Source: Aulostomus chinensis | Taxonomy: Eukaryota > Chordata > Actinopteri > Syngnathiformes > Aulostomidae | DNA: 64,000 bases | Direction of reading: 5' to 3' | Assembly: GCA_037954235.1 (NCBI GenBank) | Contig: JBBMOA010000021.1 | Span: forward strand, 22,166,125 to 22,230,124 | In this document: one piece after another, positions 47,181 through 58,600 of the stretch | How the letters are laid out: each line of letters opens with the position of its first letter | Position numbering within the stretch: position 1 is the first letter of the stretch | Made by a program: the position numbers and the translations under genes | Notes under the pieces: model-generated | Database searches by the model: none | Told to the model about the DNA's origin: nothing | The model's input: only the letters and a program-made list of their open reading frames with translations

Positions 47181-49681
47181 AGTCGCTGTATCTCCTCCCT
47201 TTATACACCTGAGGTCATTGTGGGTAAAGCCAGCTGGTATCAGGTGTTGTCATGTAGAATGTCAGAGACGGGAACCAAATGAGCAGGAGGAGTGCATGAG
47301 GCCCCGCCATGACGCCGCTGAGATGCCACGTCACTGACATGTGACAGCTGAAGACGTGTCAACAACATGGCATTGACTCAGCATCTTCTAACCCTAGAAC
47401 ACAAACGTTTAAATCAGTTTCACCATCACTGATGTCAGGTATATTTTACCAGAAAGAATATCCCTGATAAAGTATAGTTTATCAAAATATATTAAAGTAC
47501 AACACTGCATGCCAAATTGAAGTACTCTTCTTTAATTTCCAATGCAAAGTCACATAAAATGAGAAGAAGGTACCATGATGGGGGGCCTAGAAAATGACAT
47601 GACAAGAATCACAAGGGTGGAAATCAACTGGCATCAGCCAGTAGGGTGAAGAAAACTCAAAGACACCTCATACAAGCATGTTACCAGTGCTGCAGATGGT
47701 CTGTTGACAGGTTTCTATCACTTGGCAAACACTTGGAGTGAATGTAATAAAGACGCAAGGGTATTTTTCTGAGGGTTGGGGGGCTGGATTGACTCAGTAC
47801 ACTCAGGCTGAAGCAGTCAGAACTGTGGCTGCGTAAAGGAAGTCATTTTCAAACTGTCAGCGAATGAGAACCGTGGACATTGGATTTAGAAGGGAGGCGT
47901 CAGTCACAGAGGGCAACAGGAGGGTCCCTACTGGTGAGACGCCGACACTAGAGTAGCGGGAATTAAAGACAAGTTACTGCAGATTATGGCATGCAGGCAG
48001 AAACTATGAATCAGATTGACTGCACTCTCTGTACTGCAGTTACGCAAGACAGTCCTTCAAGATAATTGTCAGATGGATCATAAATGGTGGCTGCAGTGAG
48101 AGACTGCTGCTCATTTCCTGTTTTCATCCATGAATCAAAATCTAAACTGCTTATTTGAACCCAAATTGTGATCCTTCCTAACCAAGCCCATGTTCCCGTC
48201 TGAGACTCTAATCCAGCATCCAGCGTCAGTGAATAAAAACATCAGATGAAAATGATTAGACGTTCCATTATTAATGGATTTAAATTAATCATATATATCA
48301 ATTTTGACCGTGACAAACATTTAAAATGTTTCAATTAGCTTTTGTGAGAATCAATGACAAGATAAAATAATTCAGAGGCTGAAATCTTTTTTTAATTTCC
48401 ATCATTCATAACATTTTTCACTCACAATTATCACAAATATGAGCCAAACAGCATTAAGAGGGCAGGGTACGTTAATAAGTTTCGTAGTAGGAGTACGTTC
48501 AGTGACAGTTTTTTTTTTTTAATTCTGGCATACGAGACGTAGCCGAGGCATCTTACTGCCCTCTGCTGGTTACTTGCAGTTCTCCATTTACAATCTAAGT
48601 CCATATCCATGTATTGGAGTCAAGGGGGAGGGGGAGAGGTGTCTGCTTTTAACTTGTGCTTTTTCTATGATTCTTTTATTGAACTGTGTTATTTTGCCAA
48701 CCCCACAAGATGCATTATGCTTCATCAGTCCTTTGTAACACAGAAACAAGGTGAACGTGCTGATGTGTCAAATGGGGAACACGGTTCCGTGTCACATCAA
48801 GGGGTCGAAAAAAAGTCTCCAACTCTGATTGCTTGAGTAGAGGAACTTGTTGGCTTGTATTCAAAACCTGATGTATGAGCTGCTGTTCTGGATCACTGCA
48901 AGGGAGAGTATTTGGAACAGATATGTGATCGTAATAGTGCTGTTAACAGTACTGAGTCCTGGGTGACTCTGGGATCAGATGTATTAAAAATGTCACTTGC
49001 ATACAGTGTCTATTTATTCGTAGTAAATCAACACAGCGCTCAGTAATGTGAAAGTAAATGATGGTCACAGCTGCTGTGGAGGATTCAGTCAGGCAGCGTG
49101 ACGCTGACCTCACTCTCTCACACACACCATGTATGACCATCCATCGTTAAAAGACATTTTCTTGGTGATATGTGAAATTCTATAGACCCAACAGCCAATT
49201 ATAATACTTATATTAATAAGATGACTGGGAATTGAAAGCTTCACAAGAAAAGTAATTATACATGTAAAATCAGAGGAGGAGTTCTGGCCAGTTTGTGTTT
49301 CTTAAGATCACCCAACATCAATCTGGAGACCTTTTACACTATTTAGCAGTCCAAGGATCAATGTAGGTGTCATTGAGCACTAAGGGTTGAAAATCCCCTC
49401 CTCCAATAAACGTCAAAAGGGATCCATCTTCCTTGTCATTTCCTGAACAGGCTGGTTAATCTATTGATTTTAAGCAACACAATGGGCTGATAATTTTGTG
49501 AGCTGTATTGGGAAATTAATATAACATATTTTAGTTGTAAAATAGTCCTAAGAACTATTGTGAAATAATATTACTTTTGAAAACTTTATTTTACAGTTTT
49601 TAGATAAGCTCATCTTTGAACCTTGTAATATTCATAAGCAACTCTCTCCATCTTCTTAATCTGATAGAATTAATTCTGTTT
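47181..49681. other. Intronic DNA, nothing recognised
   Basis: A poly-T run lies at 48511-48520. Minor similarity of 'actgccctctgctggtta' (48555-48572) to transposon ends suggests an old insertion of unknown extent. No exons. Confidence 0.35.
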
Positions 49682-49928
49682 GGAGTTATAATTACACCAG
49701 TGATAGAACACCACATTTATTTTTCTCCTGACATGAAAATGACAAAAAGGGAACTCCTGATATTTTCTCATTCATGTGCCAATTAATTTCCACCAAATAT
49801 GATATTATCTTACGCTATTATTATAGTCTGCATGAGTAATAGCAATGACATAATTAAAGCAATTATTCACCCTGAGTTTAACAGAACTTCTTAATGGCCA
49901 CAAGACACGAAAATGACTGACGATGCAA
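49682..49928. repeat. Local duplication, copy A (247 bp)
   Basis: It begins ggagttataattacaccag and ends tgactgacgatgcaa. It aligns without any gap to copy B at 52320-52566, with about 18 substitutions by my count (about 93% identity); seven of these fall in one 25-base stretch. It is non-coding and A/T-rich and matches no repeat family I know. It is followed 27 bases later by a (GT)n(GA)n microsatellite. Confidence 0.9.
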
Positions 49929-49954
49929 ACAGAACTTGACCTTTGCTGCTGATC

Positions 49955-49955
<1 letters not shown>

Positions 49956-50040
<85 letters not shown>
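49956..50040. repeat. Compound (GT)n(GA)n microsatellite
   Basis: About 21 GT units run into about 21 GA units. The minus strand reads as CT then CA, and its open frames (Ser-Leu and Thr-His runs) are not genes. Confidence 0.97.
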
Positions 50041-50043
<3 letters not shown>

Positions 50044-50449
50044 TGTGAGATGCAAAAGGTTGCTTGCTAGATAAATGACCAAACACACCAACAGATACTG
50101 GCTTAATCATGGTGATAATTGAAGTCTTAAGGTTAAAAAGAGTCACAAGCATCTACTTTTTAAAGGCCGCTATATTTTGGGTACCAGGACTGTTAAATCG
50201 GACTTAACATGGACGGTGACAGCTTGCAGCCTCAGGTTTGGTGCGCTTGTGATACTTGTGGCACCCACACTTGTACATGCCACTTTAGAACAAAGTACTG
50301 CTGCCATCTTCAGTGTTTTGAAGGAACTAGGCAACGATGTAGCTTTAGCAGGCTTTGGTCCAAACGTAGAGCTCTACATCACTGAGGGAGAACACATATC
50401 TATGGGTATGTTGTTCTTGGATCATTAATTTTTTACTTTGCCATGTCAG

Positions 50450-50844
50450 TGTAACATCCGAGGACACACGGTGGAGCAGTGGTCAGCACTGTGGCCTCAC
50501 AGCAAGAAGGTTGTGGGTGGAGCCCCGGCTGCAGCACGGGGTCTTTCTGTGTGAGTCTCCATGTTCTCCCTGTTCCTGCGTGGGTTCTCTCCAGTACTCC
50601 GGCTTCCTCCCACAGTCCAAAGACATCAAGAGGGGACCAGGTTAATCCAGACTCTAAATTGACCGTAGGTGTGGCTGGGAGAGCCAATGGTTGTCTGTCT
50701 CTATGTGTTGGCCCTGCCATGGACTGGTGACCCGTCCAGTGTGAACTGCGCACCTCGCCCGAAGGCTGCTGGGATAGGCTCCACCCCCACCACCCTTAAC
50801 AGGATGAGCAGTAGAAAATGGATGGATGGATGGAATGTAACATC
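50450..50844 (+). repeat. V-SINE with exact 9-bp target-site duplication
   Basis: Plus-strand DANA/V-SINE-type element from about 50466 (head 'acggtggagcagtggtcagc') to the tail aaaatggatggatggatgga (50815-50834). Direct repeats TGTAACATC stand at 50450-50458 and 50836-50844. The exact duplication points to a fairly recent insertion. It lies between the two copies of the 247-bp duplication. Confidence 0.93.
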
Positions 50845-52319
50845 TGGATGGACCATAAGTAAAGCACTGGTGGCATTGAAATGAAACTGATCATCAGGTT
50901 AGTTTGGACTGTGATTCTTGGCTCTTTGCGAGAGGTGAAGGGAGATTATAGAATGGAAAGATTTCATCCTCTATGCGTTTGTGCTTTACATGTAGTGACA
51001 GTCGGCCTCTGGGTCTAGTTTTTCTAAAGTAGAATGAGGGATTATGAGCCGTCTGGTGAGATTACTGCTCTCCAAATGCTTCAGGATCTATCCTCTGAGG
51101 ACCATGAACAAACAAATCCAGTTCTATGATTCCCAGCTGGGTGGTTTTGAGTTACCTTGCTACTGATCAAACTGTCAAGAGTGAATATCTGCCACACCAC
51201 AGAGAGTATCAGAGTCCGTTGCTGCAATGATTTGATGATTCATCCCCATAGAACAATTAACATCAGCAGGAAATGCCATGTCAATCTGGCCTGAAGTTGT
51301 GAAGACGGTGCTCTGAACCAAAGTGACACAGGGACAGACTGCTGCTGCTCAGATAAGAAATCTCTTATTTAAAATTCAGAGAGAGGTACTCAGGCTGCTG
51401 CACTGGGGTAATACACTTATTCAATAGCCTACTTTTCACTATCATCATTAAAGTCAAACCTTTCCCTCATAACGGCAAACATCTGCAATACAGCTCATTT
51501 TCTGTCCTAATTTATTTCCCTCCATCTGCTCCCCCGATGCCCGAACCTCTGACATGTCTGCTGACTGCTGCGAATGTTTACCTCTTAAAACTGATTAAGA
51601 GACTGATGCCTGCCGGTGAGCTAAGTGAAGGAGTTGTCTGAGGTTGCGCCTAAGACTCCAGCACTGCCCGTTTACCCATGAGCAGGATGATATTAAAGTG
51701 CACAGGTAGACTGAGCACAGGTTTCAACTTGCAAAGCTCATCCCCTGCGTTAGCAGACCTGAGGGAAATTCCACTCTGATCTATAGAACATGTGTGACAA
51801 ATGAGTAATATAATGTCAGCCTGATATGTTCAGGGATTTAAATCCTGCATGAGAAATCAAGCTCAGATTCACAATCTTTTTAACTCAAAGTGACATCCAA
51901 GTGTAATTTCTCCTCTTCCATGCTTTCACATCTCCCCTTCTGACTGAGAAATCTTGAATCAACTAATAAATTACCTTAAGAAGTCAGATATCTGAACACA
52001 GAGGCTCCTTGGTGAGATGAGATGAGCTCATCGGAGCTCCGTGGTCTCCTCCCTCGCAAAAAATTCTGTCTTCTTAAGACATCTATAGGATCAAAGCGCA
52101 GATGTTGGAGAGCCTCTCAATAATGCAGCACACACACACTTTCCCCAGGTATGTTGGCTGGTGGAAGAGTGAAAATGTGATCATTAAACAAAAGCCCCAC
52201 TGGTCTCATTCCATCATTGTGGTTCATTTGATGACAGCTATTTAAATACAACGTTTAAGCTTGTGAAGGTGTTCAGTGACTCACCTCAGGTGTGAGTCAC
52301 CTCTTCTCCTCAGTCTTTG
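50845..52319. other. Intronic DNA, nothing recognised
   Basis: Sequence between the SINE and copy B of the duplication. Non-repetitive and non-coding; the part around 51530-52080 looks compact and could be conserved. Confidence 0.35.
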
Positions 52320-52566
52320 GGAGTTATAATTACACCAGTGATAGAACACCACATTTGTTCTTCTCCTGACATGAAAATGACAAAACGGGAACTCCTGATA
52401 TTTTCTCATTCATGTGCCAATTAATTTCCACCAAATAGTATCTCATCTTCGACTATTATTATAGTCTACATGAGTAATAGCAATTACATAATTAAAGTAA
52501 TTTTTCACCCTGACTTCAACAGAACTTTTTAATGGCCACAAGGCACGAAAATGACTGACGATGCAA
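52320..52566. repeat. Local duplication, copy B (247 bp)
   Basis: Same orientation as copy A, 2,638 bp downstream. Similarity starts and stops abruptly: 'tctttg' before it against 'tctgtt', and 'ccatgagacg' after it against 'acagaacttg'. Confidence 0.9.
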
Positions 52567-53094
52567 CCATGAGACGCCCCCCACAGCTGCTCCTGTGACA
52601 TTAAAGATGTGGGTTGTTTGCTGTCAAAGTGACGTGGCCAAACCAGACAGTGGCTAGATATTAATGATTACTCGATGAAGTTGTGAGCTATCTTAGCACC
52701 CCAAGAGTTAGCTACAATTTAACCACTCCTCCAAGGCCAATCAAAACCTATCATCATCGTAATCATACAGTAACCACTTATCAGCTTTTCTTAGAGATGA
52801 ACATTGGTGCAGACTGTTTTTGTATAATGATTTTTTGACAGCCATACTTTAATGAAGAAGTTCATCATGATTTAATAGCAGTGGAGGTGTGAAACACCCA
52901 CAAACTCGATAATTTCCCACAAAACACCTGCAGCTTTTACTTTAATGATCACACAAACATAACACATTTGTCACAAACGTAATACCTCATTACCCCAAAA
53001 AAGATTTAATATGTTTGCAGGTTTGAAGGTAAGAATCTTTTTGTTTTCAAAATTGTAAAGATTTTATATTTAAACAAATGAAATTACTTTATAT

Positions 53095-53502
53095 TAGAAT
53101 CTGCCGAGGTGGCACGGTGGAGCAGTGGTCAGCACTGTGGCCTCACAGCAAGAAGGTTCCAGGTTCCAGGTTCGAGCCCCGGCTGGAGCGTGGAGTCTTT
53201 CTGTGTGAGTCTGCATGTTCTCCCTGTGCCTGCATGGGTTCTCTCTGGTACTCCAGCTTCCTCCACAGTCCAAAGACATCAAGAGGGACCAGGTTAATCC
53301 AGACTCTAAATTGACCGTAGGCGTGGCTGGGAGAGCCAATGGTTGTCTGTCTCTATGTGTTGGCCCTGCCATGGACTGGTGACCCGTCTAGGGTGAACTG
53401 CGCACCTCGCCCGAAAGCCTCTGGGATAGTTTCCACCCCTCGTGACCCTTAACAGGAATAAGCAGAAGAAAATGGATGGATGGATGGATGGATAGAATCT
53501 GC
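53095..53502 (+). repeat. V-SINE with exact 10-bp target-site duplication
   Basis: Full plus-strand element (53105-53492) with head 'ggtggcacggtggagcagtg', an intact B-box region 'ggttcgagcccc', the conserved body and a (GGAT)n tail. Flanking direct repeats TAGAATCTGC are at 53095-53104 and 53493-53502. A small internal duplication, 'ttccaggttccagg', lies just before the B box. Confidence 0.95.
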
Positions 53503-54059
53503 AGATTTGTATTACATTTGTCAGTATAGCACACTGTGCACTAAAATCGATATGGCAAGATAAAGTGATTTTTTTTCCCCAATTGTGTTCTGATATTCCC
53601 ACCCCTAGAATCAATATTGCATCAGTATACCATGACCTACGTGCGCCATGGCAGCTGCACTCAGTGAGCTCAGATCAGTTCATAGCTGTGCAACTTTGCA
53701 AATAACACTGTGGTGAACTGGATTTCAATTTTTGAAGAAGTTTTGACAAAATGCAAATTTTGAGTTATCAAAATGCTATTCGCCGTCAGCAGCACTCGCT
53801 CATCATTGTTGGCATTTGACCATCTTTGCGCTGATGCCTTCATGTAGTAAAAGGCTAGTTTGACATCAGTAAACTGATCGGTCAGAAGTGATCACGTCAG
53901 GCCACAAAGGTGCTCTACGTCATCCTTTTTTGTGATAGAAATAAAACAAATCTGTTTACAGCATCAATTGAAATCTACATTTTTGAGGATGAAAATAATC
54001 CTGGGTCATCTTGCTTGTCAATGAGTTTAAGGAGATGTTTGGGATGCCCTAGCCAATGA
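53503..54059. other. Intronic DNA, nothing recognised
   Basis: Unclassified, A/T-rich sequence. Confidence 0.35.
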
Positions 54060-54094
54060 CCCCCCCCACACACACACACACACACACTCACACT

Positions 54095-54168
<74 letters not shown>
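54060..54168. repeat. C-run and (CA)n microsatellite
   Basis: Eight C then about 50 CA units with a few T and A interruptions near the left. Confidence 0.96.
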
Positions 54169-54171
<3 letters not shown>

Positions 54172-55048
54172 ACAGTTTTGTCCAACAGAAATTACTGAGC
54201 TTCTCAAAAGGTTAGTAGCCATTTTTAAAACTCAAAAGTCAAAACTTAATTAGTGTCTTTGCATTAGTTTTTGAGAGGCTCATATTTCCCCCAAAACTAC
54301 AGAAAATAAATGTTAGTAATCTGACTGGAGTCAGTCAGTCCTGCAGTTTAAGGCTCTAAAAAACACATTAAAAACTTTTTAGTTCTCTAATCTCCAGTAT
54401 GATGGGGAAGCTATTAATCCAAAATTGTGAGTCTGAAGTTGCTATTTCTTCCCTTTGGCCACAATTGAAGGCACTATTTTTGTACAGCCTTTTAATGTGA
54501 TGGTTTGACGGATGGCTGGAAGGAGACGACTGAATCTTTGTGAGTTGCCTGCAAATGGAGGTAAACGTGAGAGACGGAGCGACTGCATGGTTAGGTGAGA
54601 CAGCAGAGAAATACAGCTGGTGGCAGGAACTCCTGAACACAGACAAGCAGGTTAGTTTTAGCTGACAAAAACTACAAGCAACAAATGACTTTAAGACTGC
54701 AGAGCAGCTGTGATCAACTGTAGCACAGAGGGCAGTGGACAAGCAAGCAAACGGTTCCTGTCCTGCAGGTTGATTGGAGTTGATGTTTAGAAACAGCACA
54801 GGCAGACAGCTGAGGACGAGCCACGAGGGAGCCGAAGACAGCAGAGGGGAAGAACACCGGCGTCTCTGCTGGGACAAAAACATCAGGAAGCAATCGGGTG
54901 GCGCAGGAATGAGTCCCATAACCTGAAGTATATCAGCCATGTGGAATGCCTCCCTTCTCTCAGATCTGTGGGATTCTTAATTGGTTTTCAGTTAAAAACC
55001 TGAAATGACTGATTTAAATACATTCTGACTTTTTATTTCATAGAATAA
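54169..55048. other. Intronic DNA with the longest chance ORF
   Basis: A minus-strand frame of 190 codons (54368-54940) is the longest of the window. It is Ser/Cys/Leu-rich without a domain, signal pattern or splice sites. At about 5% stop frequency a run of this length is expected about once in 64 kb of six-frame sequence, so it is not called a gene. Confidence 0.5.
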
Positions 55049-55300
55049 AGCATAGGCAAGGCAAGGCAATTTTATTTGTCGAGCCCGTTTTCACCAACAG
55101 TTTGTCTCAAAGGGCTTCAAATGGCATCTTAACAACATCCTCTGCCCTCAGACCCTCACATTGACTGAGGAAAAACTCCATAGAAAACCCTTTTAACAGG
55201 GAAGAATCTGAGAAACCTCAGGGTGAGCAACAGAGGAGGGATCCCTCACCCAGGACGGACAGACGTGCAGTAGATGTTGTTACAGACAAGAAAACAGTTT
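55049..55300. repeat. Teleost interspersed repeat ('aaggcaaggcaa' family)
   Basis: It starts 'ggcaaggcaaggcaatttta' and contains 'caaagggcttcaaatgg', 'gaaaaactccatagaaaacc' and 'gaaacctcagggtgagcaac', then 'ggacggacagacgtgcagta'. I know these phrases, in this order, as a highly repeated element of many fish genomes. I cannot assign its class. The right end is approximate. Confidence 0.7.
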
Positions 55301-55419
55301 ACAATGCAAAATGTGGGAAACATGGAAATGTTAACAGTTGAAGAAGCAAGCTTCTGGAAGGGGAGGCAGGGAGAGCAAGCCAGCTTGATGGGGGACTGGA
55401 TGACTGGATGGGATAAGAA

Positions 55420-55652
55420 AGGGGGGGTGGGGGGGGGTGATGCAGGCGGCGGTTGGAGGAGAGAGATGGAGCTCCGGTGGATTTGTGGAAACACAAAGAG
55501 ACTGCAAGACACCAAGGCCAAACTACAAAGTGCAACAAGTAATGGTAATGACAGTTCCAAAAATGTGCGGGGAGGAGAGAGGAGAGGAGAGGAGAGGAGA
55601 GGAGAGGAGAGGAGGGGAGAGGAGGGGGGGAGAGGAGAAGAGAGGGCTCCAT
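55420..55652 (+). repeat. G-rich and purine (GGAGA)n tract
   Basis: At 55421-55437 is GGGGGGGTGGGGGGGGG, a possible G-quadruplex core. At 55567-55652 is a nearly pure purine stretch of GGAGA units (about ten, then GGAGAGGAGGGG variants), with triplex-forming mirror symmetry. Open frames here are low-complexity translations. Confidence 0.88.
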
Positions 55653-58600
55653 GTATCCTGATGTGTCTAAGCCTATAACAGCATAGCTATAAATGGTTCA
55701 GAGCTACCTGAACCAGTCCTTATAGTATAGCATAGTCAGTAAGTAGTACAAAACTCTTGAATTGACAAGTTTATGCATCTAAAAAATCTGCCTTTACTAT
55801 CAAGTGGCTAGGCAGCACAACATCATCAGGGCAAGAGCAGAAGAGCAAAGTCAGCTGTGTGACGTGGAGGTCATGTGTCTGATCGCTTAGCATAATGATC
55901 GCCTCTACCAGCAGCAGACACGCCTCTGAAGTCATCAAAATGTTGTTAATTTCGAAAGATTATCACGCTCAGCAAAGTCATGCTGAATCTGTCGTTTGCT
56001 ACAGAGCTGACTCGAGGCTACATCACGTGATCAGAGCTGATCAAGTCCATCTGAGGTCACGTCATCGACTCATTAACATCACCGACCATCTCTTTCTCTG
56101 GTATCATCTGGTTATGAAGCAGCATCTGACACGCTGCTTAGTAAACATGAACAGTGTGTGTCACAATTGAAGTGACCAATTGAGAATTTTAACCCTTTTG
56201 TGTGAAATGTGGGAGCCTGCTTTTCTGCAGCTCTAGTTGTCTCCACGACGACAGCCAGAGGGTTCAGACCCAGAACCTCAGTGGTGCAAGGAACCAGCAC
56301 CATCAAACATTGAGACATGACAAAGACACCCTGCAACCCTAAAAATCGATGAGATATGAGGGACATGACGATGAGGGCAGGCGAGGGCCGACCCTTCTGA
56401 CCAGACGCAGATGAACACAACAAACAGGAAGGGAAACGCTGATGCCGGGAAAAGACTCTTTCTTTTCTTGCCTCTGCTCCAACATATCATCACGGCAACT
56501 GCTAGAGATCAAAAAAGAAGCATTACAAGTTCTAACTACATAAACCCCACTTGAGTATTGTGTGACAACGTTGAGCTTTGAGTAGTGCAGGTGATGACTG
56601 GCTTACATGTGTTTCCCTCCCTCGGCTTACTGTAGCTGTATTCCCTCACCGCTGAGATTGTTCACTCCAAACCCATTTGCTTGATGCTATCTGTTATCAG
56701 CTCTCATATATGCCCCCCCCCCCCCACATGCTTGACTGCTAAACTGCTACCTGTAGGTAGAAGAATATTAAACAGTGCAACATGCTGACACCTCCCAGCA
56801 CCGAAGGAAAGAACAGCTGTGATTCAGCTAACCTCCACTTGCCATGAGTGCTGTAGGCCCTTCGGACCTACACAGTTGTCATTCCTTCACCCTGCTCCCC
56901 CACTCTGGAAACAGCAAATGTAATTGCACCCATATTTGCAGCCATTTGCATGATGGTCTTATAAAAAAATGTCAACAAAAAAAACAATTAAAAAGTCAGT
57001 GCCACAACACTTTTTCCAGCTAAAGTATGTCAAGGATGCAATATAAAGGGATGCGCAACAACACAATCATGCATCTGATCTAGAACATTCCAAAGTGGAA
57101 TATTATTGTGTAAATTATACATCTGTGTCACCTCCTGGAGCTTTGGTGGACTGCAGCTGCTACTGTTCACGGTCTGCTCACACACTTTCTGGTGTCTCGC
57201 CAGTGTCCAGAACTGTGTTCAACTTGTTTCAGTCCAGGATAAACAAATACAAATAAATATTAAATTCAAATCTATCTATTTACTATCTCACAAGAAAAAA
57301 AACGGTTAAACCTTAATAAAATATCTAGCAGTCATTGGACAGAAATTGTAGTTTATTCAAATTTGGTTGAAAAAAACCACTTTGGATGGTGGGATATAGG
57401 AGGTGGGGTTGACTGGTCAGACACATACTGGGCTACAGATTTAGATTTTATGAGAACACATCATGAAACTGGACAAATCAGTATGGAGATTGGGATGTTT
57501 GAAAACAACCACATATTAAATTAAATTCATGTTACGCCATAAACACACTGATGATACTTCCCCAAGTCTTTGCAAACCCGTTGCGTCAGCCTTGGTGCCC
57601 AGGCTATACATGGTTTAACTCATTTGAATGGATTAGACATGCAACAAATGCACTTTCATGCGCTTTTAAACCATACACTTTAGATTAATGAAGGGTCTTA
57701 AACCTGAAAGTGTGTACAGTGTTAAAGTCCAAATTTGTCCTGCAGTTTAGGTAATGATACCACTGTTGATGCACGATGTTCCCTGGATAAAAACCATATG
57801 GGATCAAGGAAATAATCCTGTTTGGTTAGTTATCATGTCATTGCTGGTCTGCAGTCCTCCCCGAAGAAATGCCAAACTTCTGCACTTCCTTTCTGCAGCC
57901 TGACAGCAAGTGTGACACCATGCAAGTCGCTCGTGCGGCTTCATGTGTAATCTTGTTATTTCAAAGACCTCTTTAGAGTGCTGCTCCATTGTTTTAGCAG
58001 CCTGCTGGTCTTCTTCATCACTCTCACTCTATTGTGCACAGATCTCAGCCATCTGTGGTGCTTTGAAAGCAGGCTCTTGTCCTGCCGTCTTGTGGCGTCC
58101 ACTTCAAAACTGTTTTTAAGTCATTGGGAATCTGTCCTGTTCATTTAAAATGTGAACCATATTGTGCTAAGATCATCATTTAATGGGTCTGTAATATAAA
58201 GTGGTTATTTTTGTTGAACAAAAGTGCTGATAGTCTTTATTATGTTTCTAATGAAGAGAGGAAAAGATAAGGCTTTTCCCACAGAAAGGGCAGAGTTCAT
58301 TTGAATGTTGGAATATTAAGCTTTAATAGGCAAAGACACTGGTGTAAACGTGACTAGCATAAATCACAGGCTGATGCTTTGCTCTGTTTTGTCAGAACTG
58401 AACACTTCTGAAGGGCCCTCCTACCCAGAAGTGAGCACCGACCAGATCCTGCTGAACAGACCACTGGCTGATGTCACTGTTTGAGGGTTTCTGGGCATTT
58501 CAGTTCTGATTTTTTCAGATGAGTCATTTGTGGGACGTGCCAGGGGGCCTAGTTGAGCTTTAAAACAGACTCAAGCTGTCACAATTCAGCATTCTCCTCA

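Noticed and set aside
54368..54940. 190-codon minus-strand open frame, the longest in the window
   Set aside because: A run this long is expected about once by chance in 64 kb of six frames; it has no domain, splice or initiation context.
55500..55575. Segment whose translation loosely recalls the VSTM2A region after exon 2
   Set aside because: No acceptor site, only a few matching residues, and the frame is low-complexity; not exon 3.
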